From Leclercia adecarboxylata (GTDB taxonomy: Bacteria; Pseudomonadota; Gammaproteobacteria; Enterobacterales; Enterobacteriaceae), in NCBI RefSeq assembly GCF_006171285.1, contig NZ_CP040889.1, positions 1,488,001 through 1,552,000 on the forward strand: a stretch of DNA of 64,000 nt. Direction: 5' to 3'. A model generated the notes under the pieces. It made no database searches. It saw nothing but the letters and a program-made list of their open reading frames with translations, and had not been told where the DNA came from. Made by a program: the position numbers and the translations under genes. Positions 57,609-64,000 of the stretch are shown one piece after another (the stretch's first letter is position 1; the number at the start of each line of letters is the position of its first letter).

Positions 57609-60600
57609 ATGTTGTACGATAAATCCCTTGAGAAGGATAACTGTGGTTTCGGCCTGATCGCCCACATAGAAGGCGAACCTAGCCACAAGGTAGTGCGTAC
57701 CGCTATACACGCACTGGCCCGTATGCAGCACCGTGGCGCTATCCTCGCGGATGGTAAAACCGGCGACGGTTGCGGTCTGCTGCTGCAAAAACCGGATCGT
57801 TTCTTCCGCATCGTGGCGGAAGAGCGCGGCTGGCGTTTAGCTAAAAACTACGCCGTCGGCATGCTGTTCCTGAATCAGGACGCTGAAAAAGCAGCCGTAT
57901 CACGCCGCATCGTCGAAGAAGAACTTCAACGCGAAACCCTGTCTATTGTCGGCTGGCGCGATGTGCCAACCAACGAAGGGGTCCTCGGTGAAATCGCCCT
58001 CTCCTCGCTGCCTCGTATCGAGCAAATCTTTGTCAACGCGCCTGCGGGCTGGCGTCCGCGTGATATGGAACGCCGCCTGTTCATCGCCCGCCGCCGCATT
58101 GAAAAACGCCTGCAGGACGATAAAGAGTTCTACGTTTGTAGCCTCTCGAACCTGGTGAACATCTATAAAGGTCTGTGTATGCCGGCTGACCTGCCGCGCT
58201 TCTACCTGGACCTGGCGGACCTGCGTCTGGAATCGGCCATTTGCCTGTTCCACCAGCGCTTCTCCACCAACACCGTACCACGCTGGCCGCTGGCTCAGCC
58301 GTTCCGCTACCTGGCGCACAACGGCGAAATCAATACCATTACCGGTAACCGCCAGTGGGCACGCGCCCGTACCTATAAATTCCAGACCCCGCTGATCCCG
58401 GATCTGCACGATGCCGCGCCGTTCGTGAACGAAACCGGCTCTGACTCCAGCTCCATGGATAACATGCTGGAACTGCTGCTTGCCGGCGGGATGGATATCG
58501 TCCGCGCCATGCGTCTGCTCGTTCCGCCAGCCTGGCAGAACAACCCGGATATGGATCCGGAGCTGCGTTCCTTCTTCGACTTTAACTCCATGCACATGGA
58601 GCCGTGGGATGGCCCGGCCGGCATCGTCATGTCCGACGGCCGCTTTGCCGCCTGTAACCTGGACCGTAACGGCCTGCGCCCTGCGCGCTACGTCATCACT
58701 AAAGACAAGCTGATTACCTGTGCCTCTGAAGTAGGTATCTGGGATTACCAGCCTGACGAAGTGGTGGAAAAAGGCCGCGTTGGGCCTGGCGAGCTGATGG
58801 TTATCGATACCCGTGTCGGTCGCATTCTGCACTCTGCGGAAACCGATAACGATCTGAAGAGCCGTCATCCGTATAAAGAGTGGATGGAGAAAAACGTCCG
58901 CCGTCTGGTGCCGTTCGAAGATCTGTCGGATCAGGACGTGGGCAGCCGCGAGCTGGATGATGATACTCTTGCCAGCTACCAGAAACAGTTTAACTACAGC
59001 GCGGAAGAGCTGGACTCCGTTATCCGCGTGCTCGGTGAAAATGGCCAGGAAGCGGTCGGCTCCATGGGCGACGACACCCCATTCGCCGTGCTCTCCAGCC
59101 AGCCGCGTATCATTTACGACTACTTCCGTCAGCAGTTTGCGCAGGTTACCAACCCGCCAATCGATCCGCTGCGTGAAGCACACGTGATGTCGCTGGCCAC
59201 CAGCATCGGCCGTGAGATGAACGTCTTCTGCGAAGCCGAAGGCCAGGCCCACCGTCTGACCTTTAAATCGCCGATTCTGCTCTACTCCGATTTCACCCAG
59301 CTGACCACCATGAAAGAGGAACATTATCGCGCCGACACGCTCGATATTACCTTTGACGTGACCGAAGCGAGCCTCGAAGAGACGGTGAAAGCGCTGTGTG
59401 ATAAGGCCGAACAGATGGTGCGTAACGGTACCGTCCTGCTGGTCCTCTCCGACCGTAACATTGCGAAGAACCGCCTGCCGGTTCCGGCGCCAATGGCGGT
59501 GGGTGCAATCCAGACTCGCCTGGTGGACAAGAGCCTGCGCTGCGACGCCAACATCATTGTTGAGACCGCAAGCGCCCGCGATCCGCACCACTTTGCCGTG
59601 CTGCTGGGCTTTGGCGCGACGGCGATCTACCCGTACCTTGCCTACGAAACGCTGGCAAAACTGGTGGACACCAACGCCATCGAAAAAGACTACCGTACCG
59701 TGATGCTGAACTACCGTAACGGCATCAACAAAGGTCTGTACAAGATCATGTCCAAAATGGGCATCTCGACCATCGCCTCTTACCGCTGCTCGAAGCTGTT
59801 CGAAGCCGTGGGTCTGCATGATGATGTCGCGGATCTGTGCTTCCAGGGCGTGATCAGCCGTATCGGCGGAGCGGACTTCAGCGACTTCCAGCAGGATCTG
59901 CTGAACCTCTCCAAACGCGCCTGGCTGGCGCGTAAGCCGCTGGATCAGGGCGGACAGCTGAAGTACGTGCACGGCGGCGAATACCACGCCTATAACCCGG
60001 ACGTGGTGCGCACCCTGCAGCAGGCCGTTCAGAGCGGCGAGTACAGCGATTATCAACAGTATGCTGAACTGGTAAACAACCGTCCGGCGGCCACGCTGCG
60101 TGATCTGCTGGCGCTGAACCCGGGTGATACCGCCGTCAGCATCAACGACGTTGAACCGGCGACCGAGCTGTTCAAGCGCTTTGATACCGCCGCGATGTCT
60201 ATCGGCGCGTTAAGTCCGGAAGCCCACGAGGCGCTGGCAGAAGCGATGAACAGCATCGGCGGGAACTCTAACTCCGGCGAAGGCGGTGAAGATCCGGCGC
60301 GCTACGGCACCAATAAAGTGTCGCGCATTAAGCAGGTTGCTTCCGGTCGCTTCGGTGTGACGCCTGCCTACCTGGTCAACGCTGACGTGATTCAGATTAA
60401 AGTCGCTCAGGGTGCAAAACCGGGCGAGGGCGGTCAGTTGCCGGGTGACAAAGTGACCCCGTACATCGCCAAACTGCGCTACTCGGTACCGGGCGTGACG
60501 CTGATCTCCCCGCCGCCGCACCACGATATCTACTCTATCGAGGATCTGGCGCAGCTGATTTTCGACCTGAAACAGGTCAACCCGAAAGCGATGATCTCCG

Positions 60601-62069
60601 TGAAGCTGGTTTCCGAGCCGGGTGTGGGCACTATCGCCACCGGCGTGGCGAAAGCCTATGCCGACCTGATTACCATCGCCGGTTACGACGGTGGTACTGG
60701 CGCAAGCCCGCTCTCCTCCGTGAAATATGCGGGCTGTCCGTGGGAGCTGGGTCTGGTTGAAACCCAGCAGGCCCTGGTGGCTAACGGTCTGCGTCACAAG
60801 ATCCGCCTGCAGGTGGACGGTGGCCTGAAAACCGGCCTCGACATCATTAAAGCGGCGATTCTGGGTGCAGAGAGCTTCGGTTTCGGTACCGGTCCGATGG
60901 TCGCGCTGGGCTGTAAATACCTGCGTATTTGCCACCTGAACAACTGCGCAACCGGTGTTGCAACCCAGGACGAGAAGCTGCGTAAGAACCACTACCACGG
61001 TCTGCCGTTCAAAGTGACTAACTACTTTGACTTCATCGCCCGCGAAACCCGCGAGCTGATGGCGCAGCTGGGCGTGACGCGTCTGGTGGATCTGATTGGC
61101 CGTACCGACCTGCTGAAAGAGCTGGACGGGTTCACCGCCAAACAGCAGAACCTGAAGCTGTCCCGTCTGCTGGAAACGGCTGAGCCTAAGGCAGGCAAAG
61201 CGGTGTACTGCACCGAGAACAACCCGCCGTTCGACAATGGCGTGCTGAACGCTCAACTGTTGCAGCAGGCGAAGTCGTTTGTGGATGAGAAGCAGAGCAA
61301 AACCTTCTGGTTTGATATTCGCAACACCGACCGTTCCGTGGGCGCAAGCCTCTCGGGTTATATCGCACAGACGCACGGCGACCAGGGTCTGGCTGCCGAT
61401 CCGATTACCGCGCACTTCAGCGGCACCGCGGGCCAGAGCTTCGGCGTCTGGAACGCAGGCGGCGTTGAGCTCTACCTGACCGGCGATGCCAACGACTACG
61501 TCGGCAAAGGCATGGCGGGCGGTCTGCTGGCGGTACGTCCTCCGGTGGGTTCAGCCTTCCGCAGCTGTGATGCCAGCATCATCGGCAACACCTGTCTGTA
61601 CGGTGCAACCGGTGGTCGTCTGTTCGCCGCAGGTCGTGCGGGCGAGCGTTTCGCGGTGCGTAACTCCGGTGCTATCACCGTGGTTGAAGGCATCGGCGAT
61701 AACGGCTGTGAATACATGACCGGCGGGATTGTCTGCGTACTGGGTAAAACGGGCGTTAACTTCGGTGCGGGTATGACCGGTGGTTTCGCCTATGTCCTGG
61801 ATGAAAGCGGTGACTTCCGTAAACGCGTGAACCCGGAGCTGGTGGAAGTGCTGGATGTTGAAAGCCTGGCGATCCACGAGGAGCACCTGCGTGGGTTGAT
61901 TACCGAGCACGTGCACCACACCGGTTCCGTGCGCGGCGAAGAGATCCTGGCGAACTGGCCGGCGTTCTCAGCGAAATTCGCGCTGGTTAAACCGAAGTCC
62001 AGCGATGTTAAAGCCCTGTTGGGTCACCGTAGTCGTAGCGCAGCAGAGCTGCGTGTGCAGGCGCAGTAA
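57609..62069 (+). CDS. gltB: Glutamate synthase (NADPH) large subunit
   Basis: Transfers the amide of glutamine to 2-oxoglutarate, giving two glutamate; works with GltD. The start MLYDKSLEKDNCGFG has GGGGAGG ahead of it and gives 1486 residues, exactly as in E. coli. Residues 1-11 are removed to expose the catalytic Cys12. Class II amidotransferase (12-430), central, FMN-binding synthase and C-terminal beta-helix domains follow. The 3Fe-4S cysteines lie in CKYLRICHLNNCATG. The frame is also open upstream to 57468, with MKRKPRRHALSVPVR at 57519 resembling an older, longer E. coli annotation. Confidence 0.98.
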   Translation: MLYDKSLEKDNCGFGLIAHIEGEPSHKVVRTAIHALARMQHRGAILADGKTGDGCGLLLQKPDRFFRIVAEERGWRLAKNYAVGMLFLNQDAEKAAVSRRIVEEELQRETLSIVGWRDVPTNEGVLGEIALSSLPRIEQIFVNAPAGWRPRDMERRLFIARRRIEKRLQDDKEFYVCSLSNLVNIYKGLCMPADLPRFYLDLADLRLESAICLFHQRFSTNTVPRWPLAQPFRYLAHNGEINTITGNRQWARARTYKFQTPLIPDLHDAAPFVNETGSDSSSMDNMLELLLAGGMDIVRAMRLLVPPAWQNNPDMDPELRSFFDFNSMHMEPWDGPAGIVMSDGRFAACNLDRNGLRPARYVITKDKLITCASEVGIWDYQPDEVVEKGRVGPGELMVIDTRVGRILHSAETDNDLKSRHPYKEWMEKNVRRLVPFEDLSDQDVGSRELDDDTLASYQKQFNYSAEELDSVIRVLGENGQEAVGSMGDDTPFAVLSSQPRIIYDYFRQQFAQVTNPPIDPLREAHVMSLATSIGREMNVFCEAEGQAHRLTFKSPILLYSDFTQLTTMKEEHYRADTLDITFDVTEASLEETVKALCDKAEQMVRNGTVLLVLSDRNIAKNRLPVPAPMAVGAIQTRLVDKSLRCDANIIVETASARDPHHFAVLLGFGATAIYPYLAYETLAKLVDTNAIEKDYRTVMLNYRNGINKGLYKIMSKMGISTIASYRCSKLFEAVGLHDDVADLCFQGVISRIGGADFSDFQQDLLNLSKRAWLARKPLDQGGQLKYVHGGEYHAYNPDVVRTLQQAVQSGEYSDYQQYAELVNNRPAATLRDLLALNPGDTAVSINDVEPATELFKRFDTAAMSIGALSPEAHEALAEAMNSIGGNSNSGEGGEDPARYGTNKVSRIKQVASGRFGVTPAYLVNADVIQIKVAQGAKPGEGGQLPGDKVTPYIAKLRYSVPGVTLISPPPHHDIYSIEDLAQLIFDLKQVNPKAMISVKLVSEPGVGTIATGVAKAYADLITIAGYDGGTGASPLSSVKYAGCPWELGLVETQQALVANGLRHKIRLQVDGGLKTGLDIIKAAILGAESFGFGTGPMVALGCKYLRICHLNNCATGVATQDEKLRKNHYHGLPFKVTNYFDFIARETRELMAQLGVTRLVDLIGRTDLLKELDGFTAKQQNLKLSRLLETAEPKAGKAVYCTENNPPFDNGVLNAQLLQQAKSFVDEKQSKTFWFDIRNTDRSVGASLSGYIAQTHGDQGLAADPITAHFSGTAGQSFGVWNAGGVELYLTGDANDYVGKGMAGGLLAVRPPVGSAFRSCDASIIGNTCLYGATGGRLFAAGRAGERFAVRNSGAITVVEGIGDNGCEYMTGGIVCVLGKTGVNFGAGMTGGFAYVLDESGDFRKRVNPELVEVLDVESLAIHEEHLRGLITEHVHHTGSVRGEEILANWPAFSAKFALVKPKSSDVKALLGHRSRSAAELRVQAQ

Positions 62070-63497
<1,428 letters not shown>

Positions 63498-63542
63498 ACA
63501 CTACGGTCCGGCGGGATCCACTCTCGTCGGGCCGCACAGGAC

Positions 63543-63570
63543 AAAAAAAAGGGCCAATGGCCCTTTTTTT
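63543..63570. terminator. Bidirectional terminator gltD / sspB
   Basis: AAGGGCCA/TGGCCCTT stem with eight A before and seven T after, so it has a T run on either strand. It overlaps the sspB stop codon and serves both convergent transcripts. Confidence 0.92.
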
Positions 63571-64000
63571 ATTTCACAACGCGTAACGATGGACGCCCAC
63601 CGCGCGGCGGCGGTGTATCGTCAGGATCATCGTCGTGATCGGGTTTATCGCCGTCGATAATCGACATGACCGGCTCGCTTTCGCTCTCGGTCGCGCCATT
63701 TTCATCGTTGAGGCTGGAAACGTCTTCATCATAAGCCGCTTCCGGCTCAAACATGGTGCCCGCGCCGTTTTCACGCGCATAGATTGCCAGTACGGCAGCC
63801 AGCGGCACAGAAACCTGACGCGGAACGCCGCCGAAGCGGGCATTGAAGCGCACTTCGTCGTTCGCCAGCTCAAGACCGCCCACCGCGCGCGGCGCGATGT
63901 TCAGCACAATTTGCCCGTCACGTGCGTATTCCATAGGAACCTGCACGCCCGGTAACGTCACATCCACTACCAGGTGCGGCGTGAGCTGGTTATCCAGCAG
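63569..64000 (-). CDS. sspB: ClpXP adaptor SspB, 5' end outside window
   Basis: Brings ssrA-tagged proteins to ClpXP. The window holds 143 C-terminal residues of about 165; the protein enters at LLDNQLTPHLVVDVTLPG, so about 20 N-terminal residues are missing. The substrate-binding domain (VPMEYARDGQIVLNIAPRAV) is followed by an acidic linker and the ClpX-binding tail GGRPSLRVVK. Convergent with gltD. Confidence 0.96.
   Translation of the reverse strand: MLDNQLTPHLVVDVTLPGVQVPMEYARDGQIVLNIAPRAVGGLELANDEVRFNARFGGVPRQVSVPLAAVLAIYARENGAGTMFEPEAAYDEDVSSLNDENGATESESEPVMSIIDGDKPDHDDDPDDTPPPRGGRPSLRVVK

Noticed and set aside
57900..60056. 718-codon antisense frame in gltB
   Set aside because: Shadow of gltB; no ribosome-binding site and no recognisable domains.

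Overview
The window is an uninterrupted stretch of enterobacterial chromosome. Nearly every protein matches its Escherichia coli counterpart in length and sequence as I recall it, and the gene order is the E. coli 69-72 min region. Small differences from E. coli K-12 point to the Enterobacter/Lelliottia/Leclercia side of the Enterobacteriaceae. These are a PmrAB-like two-component system beside dacB, no yhbX between argG and leuU, and gltD lying directly beside sspB. No prophage, insertion sequence, CRISPR array or plasmid-type gene was seen. The window starts inside nlpI and ends inside sspB.

Layout. Positions 1-10150 (minus strand) hold the translation and RNA operon metY-rimP-nusA-infB-rbfA-truB-rpsO-pnp-nlpI. 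Positions 10200-12010 hold argG with an ArgR operator, then tRNA-Leu (leuU). Positions 12000-18560 hold secG, glmM, folP, ftsH, rlmE, yhbY and greA. Positions 18800-21940 hold dacB followed without a gap by a PmrA/PmrB-like pair. Positions 21970-25000 hold obgE-yhbE-rpmA-rplU, with ispB and sfsB divergent from them. Positions 26600-31420 (minus) hold murA, ibaG and the Mla lipid-transport operon mlaFEDCB. Positions 31640-39570 (plus) hold yrbG-kdsD-kdsC-lptC-lptA-lptB-rpoN-hpf-ptsN-rapZ-npr, which joins LPS export to the sigma-54 and nitrogen-PTS cluster. Positions 39560-43500 hold mtgA, elbB, the small RNA ArcZ and arcB.

From 43.6 to 56.0 kb lies a block (lptG-lptF-pepA-holC-valS-yjgM-ahr-dihydroxyacetone kinase-yjgR) that E. 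coli K-12 carries near 96-97 min. Here it sits between arcB and yhcC, which are neighbours in K-12. Its internal order looks like a circular permutation of the K-12 order. After it come yhcC, a long regulatory region, gltB-gltD (glutamate synthase) and the start of the sspB region.

Most of the window is core envelope biogenesis (peptidoglycan, LPS, phospholipid transport), translation and RNA decay, and nitrogen or redox regulation. The main points of interest are the relocated block, the second PmrAB-type system coupled to dacB, a 20-base tRNA-Leu 3' end stranded upstream of metY, a single-chain dihydroxyacetone kinase with no regulator, and several strong inverted repeats. No wholly new system was found.
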